This document shows, piece after piece, positions 11,913 to 50,776 of a DNA stretch of 64,000 nt. The position numbers and the translations under genes were made by a program. A model generated the notes under the pieces. It was given only the letters and a program-made list of their open reading frames with translations, made no database searches and was not told the origin of the DNA. The first letter of the stretch is position 1. The number at the start of each line of letters is the position of its first letter. The stretch covers positions 1,889,218 to 1,953,217 of the forward strand of contig CM038719.1 of the NCBI GenBank assembly GCA_021613375.1, in the 5' to 3' direction. This stretch comes from Megaleporinus macrocephalus (lineage: Eukaryota > Chordata > Actinopteri > Characiformes > Anostomidae).

Positions 11913-12912
11913 NNNNNNNNNNNNNNNNNNNNNNNNNNNNNNNNNNNNNNNNNNNNNNNNNNNNNNNNNNNNNNNNNNNNNNNNNNNNNNNNNNNNNNNN
12001 NNNNNNNNNNNNNNNNNNNNNNNNNNNNNNNNNNNNNNNNNNNNNNNNNNNNNNNNNNNNNNNNNNNNNNNNNNNNNNNNNNNNNNNNNNNNNNNNNNNN
12101 NNNNNNNNNNNNNNNNNNNNNNNNNNNNNNNNNNNNNNNNNNNNNNNNNNNNNNNNNNNNNNNNNNNNNNNNNNNNNNNNNNNNNNNNNNNNNNNNNNNN
12201 NNNNNNNNNNNNNNNNNNNNNNNNNNNNNNNNNNNNNNNNNNNNNNNNNNNNNNNNNNNNNNNNNNNNNNNNNNNNNNNNNNNNNNNNNNNNNNNNNNNN
12301 NNNNNNNNNNNNNNNNNNNNNNNNNNNNNNNNNNNNNNNNNNNNNNNNNNNNNNNNNNNNNNNNNNNNNNNNNNNNNNNNNNNNNNNNNNNNNNNNNNNN
12401 NNNNNNNNNNNNNNNNNNNNNNNNNNNNNNNNNNNNNNNNNNNNNNNNNNNNNNNNNNNNNNNNNNNNNNNNNNNNNNNNNNNNNNNNNNNNNNNNNNNN
12501 NNNNNNNNNNNNNNNNNNNNNNNNNNNNNNNNNNNNNNNNNNNNNNNNNNNNNNNNNNNNNNNNNNNNNNNNNNNNNNNNNNNNNNNNNNNNNNNNNNNN
12601 NNNNNNNNNNNNNNNNNNNNNNNNNNNNNNNNNNNNNNNNNNNNNNNNNNNNNNNNNNNNNNNNNNNNNNNNNNNNNNNNNNNNNNNNNNNNNNNNNNNN
12701 NNNNNNNNNNNNNNNNNNNNNNNNNNNNNNNNNNNNNNNNNNNNNNNNNNNNNNNNNNNNNNNNNNNNNNNNNNNNNNNNNNNNNNNNNNNNNNNNNNNN
12801 NNNNNNNNNNNNNNNNNNNNNNNNNNNNNNNNNNNNNNNNNNNNNNNNNNNNNNNNNNNNNNNNNNNNNNNNNNNNNNNNNNNNNNNNNNNNNNNNNNNN
12901 NNNNNNNNNNNN
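11913..12912. other. Assembly gap, exactly 1,000 N
   Basis: A run of exactly 1,000 undetermined bases. The round number suggests a scaffolding placeholder, so the real distance is unknown. It interrupts the ric8a 5' region and precedes the 5'-incomplete trpm4 copy 1. Confidence 0.95.
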
Positions 12913-13050
12913 CGGGTCGGGTGTGAGAGGGGCAGCAGGGGTCGGGGTGAGAGGGCAGCGGGTCGGGGTGAGAGGGCAGCGGGTCAGGGTGAGAGGGCAG
13001 CGGGTCGGGGTGAGAGGGCAGCGGGTCGGGGTGAGAGGGCAGCGGGTCAG
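12913..13050. repeat. 21-bp G-rich minisatellite at gap edge
   Basis: About six units of 'gggtcggggtgagagggcag' plus one base, starting at the gap edge. It is GC- and G-rich, a plausible cause of the sequencing gap. Confidence 0.85.
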
Positions 13051-13361
13051 AGCAGTGGAGCGGAGTTCCCTCAGGACTGAATTACTTCCTTTAATTCTTC
13101 AGCAGAAACATGGAGCACACAGGCCTGTAGAGAAGGGAGGATGCTGAGGTTGTGTTTGGTGGTTATGTAAGGTCGTCTGAGGACTACAGGAATGTCTGAT
13201 TTGTTTTAATAAGAAACGTCTACTCTTTCACTCTGAACACCTGTAGCGGTCATCGACCTCGGTTAGACCCCCAGCTCAGGGTTTTGGTCGTGTCCAGTAT
13301 GAGCAGAACAGATCTTCACATGAATTAAGACTTTTTCAATGTTCAGGCCACATTTGTAGTT

Positions 13362-13890
13362 GATGATTGTAATGGTCAGAGTTGATGACTGTAATGGTCA
13401 GAGTTGATGACTGTAATGGTCAGAGTTGATGACTGTAATGGTCAGAGTTGATGACTGTAATGGTCAGAGTTGATGACTGTAATGGTTAGAGTTGATCGCT
13501 GTAATGGTCAGAGTTGATGACTGTAATGGTCAGAGTTGATGACTGTAATGGTCAGAGTTGATGACTGTAATGGTCAGAGTTGATGACTGTAATGGTCAGA
13601 GTTGATCGCTGTAATGGTCAGAGTTGATCGCTGTAATGGTCAGAGTTGTTCACTGTAATGGTCAGAGTTGATCACTGTAATGGTCAGAGTTGGTGACTGT
13701 AATGGTCATAGTTGATCACTGTAATGGTCAGAGTTGATGACTGTAATGGTCAGAGTTGATCACTGTAATGGTCAGAGTTGGTGACTGTAATGGTCAGAGT
13801 TGTTCGCTGTAATAGTCAGAGTTGATGACTGTAATGGTCAGAGTTGATGACTGTAATGGTCAGAGTTGATCACTGTAATGGTCAGAGTTG
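13362..13890. repeat. 22-bp minisatellite, ~24 copies
   Basis: Tandem unit 'gactgtaatggtcagagttg' plus 'at', with variants (gatcgc, gttcac, ggtgac). It lies between the gap and trpm4 copy 1; no gene overlaps it. Confidence 0.95.
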
Positions 13891-13988
13891 AACTTTGGCT
13901 TATTAAGTTTATGTTATTACTGATAAACTCTTTGTAAGGTTGTCACTTTGAGCTGCCACTGATATGAAAAGTGCTCTATAAATAAAGG

Positions 13989-13992
<4 letters not shown>

Positions 13993-14037
<45 letters not shown>

Positions 14038-14093
14038 GTCAATATTATAAAATAATAATAATAATAATAATAATAGTAGTAGTAGTAGTAGTA

Positions 14094-14136
<43 letters not shown>
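13993..14136. repeat. (TTA)n / (ATA)n / (GTA)n trinucleotide repeats
   Basis: A TTA run, then ATA, GTA and again ATA runs. The poly-leucine and poly-isoleucine frames are compositional only. Confidence 0.95.
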
Positions 14137-14137
<1 letters not shown>

Positions 14138-15389
14138 CCCCCCGACCACTAGATGGCGGTGTTGTAATCTATATTCAGCCACCAGACTCTTTCATACCAA
14201 CATAAACACATAACCTTGCTGACTGTTTACTCTGACAGTATCGCAGTATGTTGAATTGTAAGCCTTGTATTTTGATACATATCATATAATCAGATTCTTA
14301 CTAACAAATAAAGAGTCTGACGTTCAGATCCGGCCCTGGTTTCCTCCTATCAGCAACTGTAATCACAGAGTGCTCCCCCTTGTGGAGGATTTTACACTGC
14401 TGAACATGCTTAATGACCAGTGAACCTGCTTATCACTCAAACAGCAAAGTAATCACCACCTCAATTCATTGGCAATATAAATTATAGCTGATTAATGTAT
14501 TAATCAACAATCACAATCTGCTTTTTATGGCATTTCAGCCAAAAGTCAACACTAAACAGACTAGCTTGTAAACTGAAATCTGTCATTAAAGGCGTGTGTT
14601 TGGCTCATTATTGGTGGTGGTATCTGCCCCGCACGCCACACTGGAGCTGCATAGCTGCGTTTTATAAGCACTGTTGTCCATTTTTATTGAAAGTGCTGGT
14701 CAGGAAGTCTAGAAGTTAGAGATCACTGAGCAACACTGTGCTGTAGGGGTGGGCGATATGGCCCTACAATAATATCACGATATTTCATGGTATTTTTGTG
14801 ATAACGATACTCTTGGCGATATGACAAAACATTGAATAAAAAAAAAAAATCAAGAATATACAACTGCAACAAAATGAAAATTAAATTTTATTATTGCATA
14901 CGATATGATATGGCACACCCCTAACTGAGATATTAAAAAATACAAGAATTTTCATCAGATTGTAACAGAATCAATGATCCAGAATATCACGATACTAAAT
15001 AATGCACTCCGAATATCTCCATATATCCAGGACTGAAGTAAAGTGAATGATACTGGAGATAAACTCTGTCTCTAGTAGATATATGATGGTAAATGAAAAA
15101 AGAGTGAATTTTTCTTTTTCTAAAAACAGTAAAAGTAGTACCTGATGTGATAATTAGTGATGGGTGATATGGTGTGATATTTCAGGGTATAATATTGTTC
15201 ACCATATTTAGAAATGTTGGTAATATTATTGTATATGATAAGATATGGCACACTGTGCTGCTTGACTACGCTCAGAATGAGCTGAAAGATTATTTGCTGT
15301 ATTAATTATAATATTTAAAATACTTAATACTGTCTCAACTGCGTCATCTGTTTTTTCTTTTTCTCCCAAAAACTAAATAAACCCAACAG
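14137..15389. other. 5' flank or intron of trpm4 copy 1 with transposon fragments, no exon
   Basis: Holds fragments of a 'gggcgatatgg' type repeat (about 14,750-14,920 and 15,155-15,260), whose ends resemble the hAT-like element at 33,692. None of the TRPM4 N-terminal exons present in copy 2 (MYPVISFGHG, FMVSNKAQ, GAWIITSGL or YQGFLLLDD equivalents) was found on the plus strand here. Confidence 0.6.
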
Positions 15390-41798
<26,409 letters not shown>

Positions 41799-42090
41799 CC
41801 GAGCTGACGGAGCGACCGGACAGACGGCACACACAGACACACACTCACATTCCGGTTGTCTCACTCTCGTGGTCATAGCAGAGACAGAGACAAGTTTGAG
41901 ACTTTTTTATATGTTTGTTCACCTCACAGGTGTTGTTCATTTTCCTGACGGGACTGTATGTCCCCTTAACTGTCCCCAAAGTCCTCTCTGTAAAAACCCC
42001 CGCTTCCCACTTTTCACTGTAATAAGCACTACGACTTCATAGCATTCCTTTATGAACGAGGGTGATGGGGTTTTAATGTTCTGCCTTAAA

Positions 42091-42096
42091 AATAAA
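42091..42096 (+). promoter_or_regulatory. Poly(A) signal AATAAA, trpm4 copy 1
   Basis: A canonical AATAAA about 290 bases after the predicted stop, in unique-looking sequence, is the best candidate for the 3' end of copy 1. Confidence 0.6.
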
Positions 42097-42599
42097 GGTT
42101 ATAACTACAGGCTTCTCGTGCGTCCTGGAAAACCATTATTTCAACATTTTCCTTTAGCTAAGACTGAACTGCTGAATCCGAGCCCCCCGAAATAGACAAC
42201 AGTGTCTTCTGAACGGGCAAAGGATCGTAACGTTGCAGTGAGGGATTGTGTAAGAGAGTTTTAAATAGGCTCGGTTATGTTTTGACACATGGCAAAGTGA
42301 CGTCCCATGCCAGCACACGCAGGATAGTTGACGATAGTTAAACCAATCAAAGAAGACCAATCTAACGCTCAACAGGCCTAACATAACAAATGGTTTCTCC
42401 AAGTTTAACACAAAATGCCAATTTAATGTCTGAATAGAATCTCTTATTAGAGCACACATTACAAATCAGCACTCCTCTTAGCTTAAAACTAAGCTAGGAC
42501 TATTTGAGATGAAACACATAAAACACCTGGACTGGCTGCGGGGGGTTGTTGACTGTGATGTTTGTTTGATGTTATAAAAAGTTGAGTCGTCCAAAAACT

Positions 42600-43010
42600 T
42601 TAGAAAAGACAGACAGGGAAAAAAAATACAAGAAAGGAACAATGGCTACATGACCTGGACGTGGCAGAAAGAGGGCGCTATCACTGACGCCCACCAGATT
42701 CCTGAGAAGGCAGGTGGCCAGAAACTCTCAAGTGAGCACAAAAGACGGCAGCGCTGAGGTTCCAGTTTCCATCCATTCACCAAAAAGCAGAAGATCAGTC
42801 TCCAGTCTGCTCAAAACCATGTAAAGAAGCCACAGAAGTTTGGGGGTTCTCTTCTGCCGAGCGATGAAACAAACCTGGAGCTTTTTGGGGGCCTGTGGTT
42901 TAGCAGGACGTCCGAAGGAGAAATCTCTGAAGATGCTGAGGTTTGATAAAGAAATTGTAAATAGCACAGCAGCTAAGAAGACCATGAGAGCACAATTGGG
43001 TTTGTAGGGA
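42600..43010 (+). mobile_element. Tc1-like transposase fragment, decayed
   Basis: The plus strand contains broken pieces resembling the Tc1 catalytic region (NHVKKPQKF, then SDETNLELFGG), with stops on either side. It lies 3' of trpm4 copy 1. Confidence 0.55.
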
Positions 43011-43369
43011 AGAAGTTTACACAGATAGGGAAGAGCGAAGTTGTTAGAAGTATTGTATGTGTGTAGCAGGTCTCCAAAATAATATAATATTTTATTGGAA
43101 GCCAGGGGAGACTTTGGGGAGACTTTGTGACCCGGTATGAGTGAGAAGACCTTTAATGTATATATGAAGTGTGTGATAATAATAATAATAATAATTATAA
43201 CTTTACTGGTGGCAGCTTAAAGTGCTTCAACCTACAGATCTACAGCGGTAGTTTAAACTACACTGTGTGGCCTGATGGTCCGTACACACCAACGAAGTTA
43301 CCTGTACAGCTACAACTATGGTTTAAAGAAACTCACATCGTGACTACATGGTTTTAGGTTGTTAGCAAC

Positions 43370-43960
43370 TATCCAACTTTTGGGGAACACATCACTGAGA
43401 AGCCATACTTTGCATGTTGTGCATGGAATTCTTCAAAATAGAGAGATGGAACAGGTTGGAAGGTGGGTGGTGTACTGAGAGCTCCTTTGGCGAGGCAGGA
43501 TGGCTGCCTTCCTGTCCTGCTGAATGCTGGTGGAAGACGGACCATCAGGGCCTCCTCCTCACCTGACACCAACCAGTTCTTCTCTTCATTCGCACCATCT
43601 GCTACAACCTCAACCTCTGCACCTCTGTATCATCCAGGTGTACCAGCATTGAGATATGATGGGACTGTTTCAGTTCACTCCTACCTCAGTTAGAGTCTGC
43701 CTCTACCTGTGAAGTATCTAAAGCTTTTACCTTCCAGACTTCAAACAGAGGTTCTCTCAACTATTACTCTGAGCTAGGCTTAATAACCTGTAAGTACTGT
43801 TTGACCAGAGGAGGACAGGTCTCCTCTTGAGTCTTGGTTCCTTCAAAGGTTTCTTCCTCCAGTCTTGAGGAAGTTTTTCTTGCCTCTGGCTTGCTCACAG
43901 GGGGATACATGTTGTAACAGTATGAATTGAATTGAATTGAACTTTCTGAGGTGACCAAAA
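43370..43960 (-). mobile_element. Non-LTR retroposon 3' region (inverted)
   Basis: Minus-strand copy of the tail found at 63,600-63,970: 'gaggtagagtctgc'-type and 'cttgaggaagtttttcttgc' blocks occur in both in opposite orientation. Minor frames are not coding. Confidence 0.6.
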
Positions 43961-44689
43961 CAGCATTTCCTCAGAAGTCACGCAAGACAAGTAGATATAT
44001 GTACCGCTGCATCTGTTGAAGCTTGAAGCTTTGGAGGAGGCCTTCAGGATCATTACCTGTTCAGGCCTGCAAGAACATTATAGAGAAAAGTGTTCTTATA
44101 TAACTGGCAATACAGTATTGGAGAAGTAATTTCATGCTAGATCATAAACCTCAGCTACAGGAATTTGTTTACACTTACAGGCTAAATTTATGCAAATCTC
44201 ATCAATGATTTGTTGCAACAGGAGCATGTAAAACCATGTTTTCCTGCCAGCTACTGCTCAGCGGGCTGTAAATTGCTGCTGCATCGTGTGTGGCTGTTCT
44301 GAATTTGCATGCTTGTGTTTACATTAAAGAAATTCGGTGTATGTACTATTATATGTAATCTAGGCTGAGAGAACTGCAGTGGTTGATAGATACCTTGTGT
44401 AGGTTATGGCTGTGAACCCACATGTACAGTTATCTGCAAGATAATAGCAGTTGGTTCAAAACAACTGAGAACAAGCTCAACCCTCATAATAGCTTTTATT
44501 TGTTTGGGGTCATTGTTCAGCTGATACACTCATTTCCAGGACATTTCGTCTCCAGCATAAGGCCACATGACCTCTTCCCATATTCTGATATATTCAAACT
44601 GGTCCGTGGTGCCTGGTATCAATTAATCAATCAACCTTTATTTTAGCTCGGAAATACACTGAAGGGTGACCCTCATTTGCAATGCAGCC

Positions 44690-45330
44690 GAGCATTTACA
44701 TTTTAAGGGATTGAAAACAAAACAAACAAAAAAAATAATAATAAATAAAATGTGAATTTTAAAATAAACATTTATTATAGAATAAAATATAAATGTAAAA
44801 ATATTTTAGAAGAAATTAATAAAATAATATAAAATAAACATAAAATACACAAAAATAAACAAATAAGATAAGAAAAATGTAAATACTAATAAAATAAACT
44901 TATTCAAAACAATCACGATAGAAAAACATAAAATAAAAGAATATAAAATAAACATAAAATACATAAAAATAAACAAATAAGATAATAAAAATTGAAATAC
45001 TAATAAAATAAACTAATTCGAAACAATCATGATAGAAAAACATCACATAGAAGAATATAAAATAAACATAAAATACATAAAAATAAACAAAAAAGATAAT
45101 AAAAATTCAAATACTAATAAAATAAACTCATTCAAAACAATCACGATCGAAAAACATCAAATAAAAGAATATAAAATAAATATAAAATACATAAAAATAA
45201 ACAAATAAGATAAAAATTTAAATACTAATAAAATAAACTCATTCAAAACAATCACGATCGAAAAACATCAAATAAAAGAATATAAAATAAACATAAAATA
45301 CATAAAAATAAACAAATAAGATAATAAAAA
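44690..45330. repeat. A-rich minisatellite, ~114-bp unit, 4-5 copies
   Basis: Units begin near 44,882, 44,996, 45,110 and 45,221 with 'aatactaataaaataaact' and include 'caatcacgat'. Almost no G or C outside these motifs. Confidence 0.85.
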
Positions 45331-45334
45331 TCGT

Positions 45335-45690
45335 GCTTATGGTTCGTCTCACAAACTGTCTGTGGCCTTTAGACCTGATAAGAACAGTCTTGCTCTCATC
45401 TGTCCATAGAATGTTGGGCCACTTCTCTTTAGGCCAGTCAATGTTTTCTTTGGCAAACTGTTAACTCTTCAACACGTTTTTCTTTCTAGTTTGGCATCAC
45501 GTAGGCGTCTTCTGATTGGTGCAGTACTCAGAGGTAACTGAAGATCTTTGATTTCCCTGGAGTTGATCATTGGGCACTTCTTTGCCATTGTTGTTATTCT
45601 ATAATCTGCGTGGATGGTAGTATTTCTTTTCCTACCACATGCTTTGGGTTTTGTTTTGACATCATTTTAGCTGAGCTGCCAATTATTTTC
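45335..45690 (-). mobile_element. Tc1/mariner-like transposase fragment
   Basis: The minus strand reads like the Tc1 catalytic region (KENIDWPKEKWPNILWTDES, then KGHRQFVRR) with the DES motif, then loses the frame. The AT run at 45,695-45,751 follows. Confidence 0.65.
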
Positions 45691-45694
45691 TGCA

Positions 45695-45754
<60 letters not shown>

Positions 45755-45896
45755 TAGTGAACCGTGACCCTTAAGCCTCTGCCCTTTCCCCCGAAGCCTC
45801 TGCCCTTTAAGCCCTTTATATCAACACAGCACGCACAGCAGTCACTAGCCACATACACACCAATCAGAAAAGTAGAGATGTTTCATTATGACAGCA

Positions 45897-46300
45897 TCAA
45901 CAGCGCAAACACAACAGAACCAGCTGGCATGGCGGCCTAAACGTTAAATAACTCCCCCTCATCATCAAGAAATGACTGAAAACGAAGTCCATTCTTCTGT
46001 CCTTCTGGATGAAGTGGTTGCTGGCAGGGTCATGCAACTCATCCTTTGCTTTTAAACTCATTAACAGTTCTCTCTCAGTGGAGATCAAATCTGACAGTCG
46101 GATCTGTCCAGTCGTGTTCAGCTTCTTCTCCCTGATCGAGCCTGTCATCCAGGGGTATCTGCGTAATGCTGGAGTTGAAATGCCTCTCAAAAGCCTTCGC
46201 ACCAAATTAAGCTCCAGTGTAGGTCGTCCTTTGCCGATCAACTCTGACTTCTCATTAAATATTTATCTAGAAAACGGTTTGGATAATAAATTTGCAATGA
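45897..46300. other. Unassigned sequence with open frames on both strands
   Basis: A 114-residue minus-strand frame (45,897-46,241) and an overlapping plus-strand frame are open. The minus frame has ordinary amino-acid composition (LSDLISTERELLMSLKAKDE), but I recognise no family and no splice context. It is probably part of a transposon given the surroundings. Confidence 0.3.
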
Positions 46301-46547
46301 GTTTGAAATTGGTATGGTGCTGAATTAGAACTGCCTGGCCCCCTCTGTACATGAACAGCGGGACCACCAATCACCAACACTCTGCAGAGGCATCACAGTC
46401 CTTATAGGGGGAGACACAGACTCACAGGCTTCCACTTAACCCCTCACACTCCAACACAGATTGAATAGACATGACATAAATTTTTTTTTTAATTTTTATA
46501 ATTGTTTAGATGTTGATTGTCAAACTGTAAGTAGATAAAATAAAATG

Positions 46548-46560
<13 letters not shown>
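46300..46560. repeat. ~260-bp dispersed repeat, copy 2
   Basis: Direct copy of 36,493-36,765, again ending in an AT run, which here expands to 46,550-46,632. Confidence 0.85.
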
Positions 46561-46636
<76 letters not shown>

Positions 46637-46639
46637 ACT

Positions 46640-47370
46640 GCTGATCATCCAAGAGGAGTTGAAAGATCACACTTTCGTGGATCTTCTGAGAAGATGATGA
46701 AACTATGAACATTGGCTTACACTAACTCTCTGGTTACAGTGACCTTAAGGTATTGGAATTCTTTATTGAAAAGTGTGGGTTTAACACCAGTTAATTCCAA
46801 ATGTTGCATCGAATCAGGCTCTAACCAATCAGAAGTCAAGACATTAAAGCAGATCATGAAAAAAGAGCATTCAGACCACAGCCAACTGATGTAAAACCAA
46901 ACATACAAGCAACAGATGACCGTGTTTTAGAGAATTCAGTTATAGCAAAGCATGTCTACATAGCCACCATTGGACCTTGCTGTTTTCGTTAGAGACCCCC
47001 ATGATTATAAAGTCTTTGTAAAAGCATCTGAATATGGGGCTGAAGCTCTAAAGCCTTAACAACTTGCTCTGTGTTTAATTTATTTTTTATTATTTATTAT
47101 AAAGATGTATTACCTGGCACACAGTAGCATAGTAATTTTACTGCATGTCAGGGCAAACCAAGATTTTTTTTTAAAATAGCTACAGGCTTGATATATTCCT
47201 TGGAAGGTTCATCAAAACAGTCTCATGGACAAGCTGCAGCACAACCCTAAATCAGAAATGGATGTTCACAGTAAAAAGAAAACAAAATGCTGCCACCTTT
47301 TTTCACAGCACCTAAAATGCTTTTAAGGACTCAAGACACAAAGAAATTAAGCATTTCAGGTGTCATTTTG
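46640..47370. other. Intergenic, nothing recognised
   Basis: AT-rich sequence with short frames only, and no clear repeat ends. It leads into the LINE remnant. Confidence 0.4.
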
Positions 47371-47379
47371 TCCAATTTG

Positions 47380-48960
47380 TCCCATGGTTACCTTTGCCAA
47401 TGGCACTGACACATACCATGACAAACCCTGGACTTGTTCCTGATACCAGTCTGGATGATCATTTTGGCTTTGGGCTAGAGCACACAGCATCCATTTCTTC
47501 TAAACTGAACCTCAAATACCCGCCAAATACAGCAGCAATGATTTCATGGACTTTTTCAATAACAAAATCGAGAATATTAGACAAAAATTTCTACCAATAT
47601 GAGTAACCTACCCTTCATCCGGTTTGGCTCAAACAACACGAAATGTGGTTTTAGAAGAAACACTAGAAACATTTTCTCCACTACAGCAGAAAGAACTAGA
47701 AAAACTAATCTCTTCTTCAAATTCTGCTACATGCAACTCAATATGATTCCAACAAGCCTATTGAAACAAGTATTACCAGCTATTATTAAACCTTAACTAT
47801 CATCAACTCTTCTCTTAGTCTGGGTCATGTACCTAAGTCTTTTAAACTAGCTGTGATAAAACCCTTGATAAATAAATCAGAGAACTGTCCAGTTATAGAC
47901 CCATTTCCAATTTACCTTTTATCTCTAAGATTTTAGAAAAGGCTGTAGCTCGACAACTCTGTTCTCATCTACATAAGAACAACATATATGAAAAATTCCA
48001 ATCTGGTTTTAGGGGCCTAAACAGCACAGAGACAGCTTTAGTTAAGATAACAAATGATCTTCTTGCCTCTGATCAGGGCCACGTATCTCTACTGGTGTTA
48101 CTAGATCTAAGTGCAGCTTTTGACACTATAGATCAGATATTCTCTCAGACAGATTAGAAAATGTGGTTGGAATCACAGGAACAGCGTTATCCTGGTTCAC
48201 ATCTTACCTCAGCGATCGCTTTCAGTTTGTAAAGATAAATAATGTATCATCTAATTATACAAGAGTGAAATATGGAGTTCCACAAGGTTCAGTAGCCAAA
48301 AATCTTGGCGTAACAATTGACTCAGATCTGACATTTAATCAACACGTAGGTAATATTACAAGAACAGCGTTTCTTCACCTGCGAAACATTTCAAAGTTAA
48401 GAAATGTTAAGAAATGCGTTATCTGTGTCTGATGCTGAAAAGTTAATACATGTCTTTATAACCTCAAGGCTAGATTATTGTAATGCATTATTGTCAGGAT
48501 GCTCCAGCAGGAACCTGAATAAACTTCAGTTAGTTCAGAACTCTGCAGCTAGAGTACTAACTAAAACCAGAACATTCCATCATCAGTCCAGTTTTATCAG
48601 CTACACTGGCTTCCTGTTAAATTCCGTATCGACTATAAAATTCTATTACTGACGTATAAAGCCCTGCATGGTCTCACACCAGAGTACCTGCAAGATCTAA
48701 TTTTCTCTTATGAACCTCCACGTTCACTCAGATCACAGGATGCTGGTTTTCTAATAGTTCCTAAAATTCAGAAGACTACAATGGGGGGGGAAGAGCTTTT
48801 TCCTACAAAGCCCCCAAACTGTGGAATAATCTCCCAGTTAATGTTCGGGACTCTAACACAGTCTCAACTTTTAAGTCTAGACTAAAAACATACTTGTTTA
48901 GTTTAGCTTTCAGCACTGAAACCGCATACGCTCAACACGAGGGCAAGTGAATGTCACAAA
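47380..48960 (+). mobile_element. L2/CR1-type LINE ORF2 remnant lacking the catalytic motif
   Basis: Broken frames follow the order of a non-LTR reverse transcriptase: an end-of-endonuclease/linker piece, [14 protein letters not shown] and KILEKAV-like blocks, [49 protein letters not shown] and YGVPQGS. This jumps directly to KNLGVTIDSDLTFNQHV, ITSRLDYCNALLSG and a WLPVKFRIDYKILL-type motif. The part that should hold the FADD catalytic residues is deleted, and several stops interrupt the rest. It is a dead copy. Confidence 0.8.
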
Positions 48961-49116
48961 CAATTTTGTTATTGATCAACTTCATCCTCCTGTTACAGCT
49001 GTCTTTGATGTTTTATACTAGACTTTACTGCTGTTTCCACTCTTCTAGCTACACGTCTCATTCTGTTTAAACAGAAGTCACATTTTCCTCCTACGCATCA
49101 TGTCTAGACTAGAGGA

Positions 49117-49117
<1 letters not shown>

Positions 49118-49162
<45 letters not shown>
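49118..49162. repeat. (AT)n microsatellite
   Basis: About 22 AT repeats between LINE and Tc1-like remnants. Confidence 0.95.
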
Positions 49163-49167
<5 letters not shown>

Positions 49168-49169
49168 GA

Positions 49170-49710
49170 TACCAGCTGGATCGTTCTCAGAAATGTGCTG
49201 GAAATCTGATCAGGTGCTCCTACAGGTTCTTGTAAATGACGGATGTTATGCTGCCTCGGGGTGTGAAGGAAAGCTTTTGCTCCTTGCTAAGCAGATTTTC
49301 AATAATAAATACCTAGCTGCAGGGTTGATTCATTCCTTGGAAGAATGATCAGCGGCAGCACAGAGTAGGCCGCATCTGCTTTTCCCAGTACATGTTAAAT
49401 CTATCCTTTGGAATTATTAGGCGAAAAGTTATTTTTTCCATTATAAAAACATCAACAAGGAAAGAGGAAAAGGAATCTCCGATGGGTACCAATTTTGCCC
49501 CATCTCTCTTTTTTTTATAGTTGACTCATGAACACTGAGCTTAACTGAGGCATGTGAGGTGTGCAGTGCTTTAGATGTCGTTCTTGGTTCTTTTGTGACC
49601 TCCTGGAGGAGTCGTCAATGAGCTCTAGGAGTAATTTTGGTAGGCTGGCCGCTCCTGAGAAGGTTCAACACTGTTCTGTGCTTTCTCCAGTCGTAGATGA
49701 CTGCTCTAAT
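49170..49710 (-). mobile_element. Tc1-like element fragment (inverted)
   Basis: Contains blocks familiar from the reverse strand of fish Tc1-type elements ('ggatgttatgctgcctcgg', 'cgttcttggttcttttgtga', 'gtaattttggtaggctggcc'), with no intact transposase frame. Confidence 0.45.
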
Positions 49711-49713
49711 CTG

Positions 49714-49714
<1 letters not shown>

Positions 49715-49812
<98 letters not shown>
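49715..49812. repeat. (ATCT)n microsatellite
   Basis: About 24 tetranucleotide repeats with one interruption. Confidence 0.95.
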
Positions 49813-50500
49813 ACAGCAGTCTAATGCCAAATTCAGCTAGCTGGCCAGCTAGCTAGTACAACTAGCTAACTATCTAACTAGCGCCTAGCTTGCTAATTGG
49901 TTTGTTCCTTTGACACAGTCACAAAATGAGTTAATCGTATCACAACAGCATTAAATAAAAATGTGTGTAAGGGATATAACATTTAACTTGCTTATAAAAA
50001 ACAAGCTTTAGCATTTTGCTACTTGTCCACACAGTGAAGTTTGTGGTGTCCAGCCTGTGTGGAGACTTGTAGAAATTGAACAAGTAATAAAATTAATTCA
50101 CCAAACTCTTTAATAATTTGCTAGACAGTGATTTTTTTTCTTTTTTTAATTTAATCAAACACTTTAAGTTCTGGTTAGTCGTTATAGTCTATCTACAACA
50201 TAGATTATAGTTTGTGTGTCACCAGAACCCCAAAAAAATATCCACTGCAAATGAAAAACCTGGCAAAATCATATGATTTGATTTGAACAGTGCTTATATT
50301 TCAGCGCTTATATTTCAGTACTGGCTAAATGCCATCTGAGGTACTTTTTAGAGTGCAGCAGTACAAGCTGTAAACACTCCTGGTAGCTTCAGTGTTAATG
50401 AGCAGAGCTTCCTTTATATAGACCATATATGGTGTAGGAACTGAAAACTACGTGGAAATTCTGTTTTATAACACCGGCCCTCCCCTCACCTTCCCAATAA

Positions 50501-50508
50501 AATATAAG
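50501..50508 (+). promoter_or_regulatory. Candidate TATA-like element of trpm4 copy 2
   Basis: 'aatataag' lies about 200 bases upstream of the proposed ATG at 50,708, after a short GC-richer stretch. This is a weak positional prediction; no other promoter evidence. Confidence 0.25.
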
Positions 50509-50707
50509 AATGGCATCCTCTTCTGACCTGCCTCCTCTACCTGTGCTGGGTGTGCCCTGACTGATTATAAAATACCTGGACTGTTGACAAGGAGATCAAA
50601 ACCTGAGTAGGGAACGACTTCATCTTCTGGAGGTCTGTAGGAAGCAGATAGCTGTGGAAACTCACCAGTTCCATCTGGAAGCCCTGTAAGAAGTGGACAG
50701 AAAGACC

Positions 50708-50776
50708 ATGGCTCGGACCAAGAAAGACAAAGACAAAGATGTCCCAAACGCAGCTGAGAAGAGCGAGGACGTTAAG
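50708..50776 (+). CDS. trpm4: trpm4 copy 2: proposed first coding exon
   Basis: ATG in good context (accATGg) opens MARTKKDKDKDVPNAAEKSE and ends at an aag|gttggt donor in phase 0, which fits the next proposed exon. I know no family member with this exact N-terminus; the start is variable among TRPM4 proteins. It could instead belong to an unrelated transcript. Confidence 0.5.

Noticed and set aside
11843..13147. 434-residue plus-strand frame
   Set aside because: Nearly all of it is the run of N; the ends are antisense to a ric8a exon and a G-rich minisatellite.
13989..14213. Frame rich in Leu, Ile and Val
   Set aside because: Trinucleotide microsatellites only.
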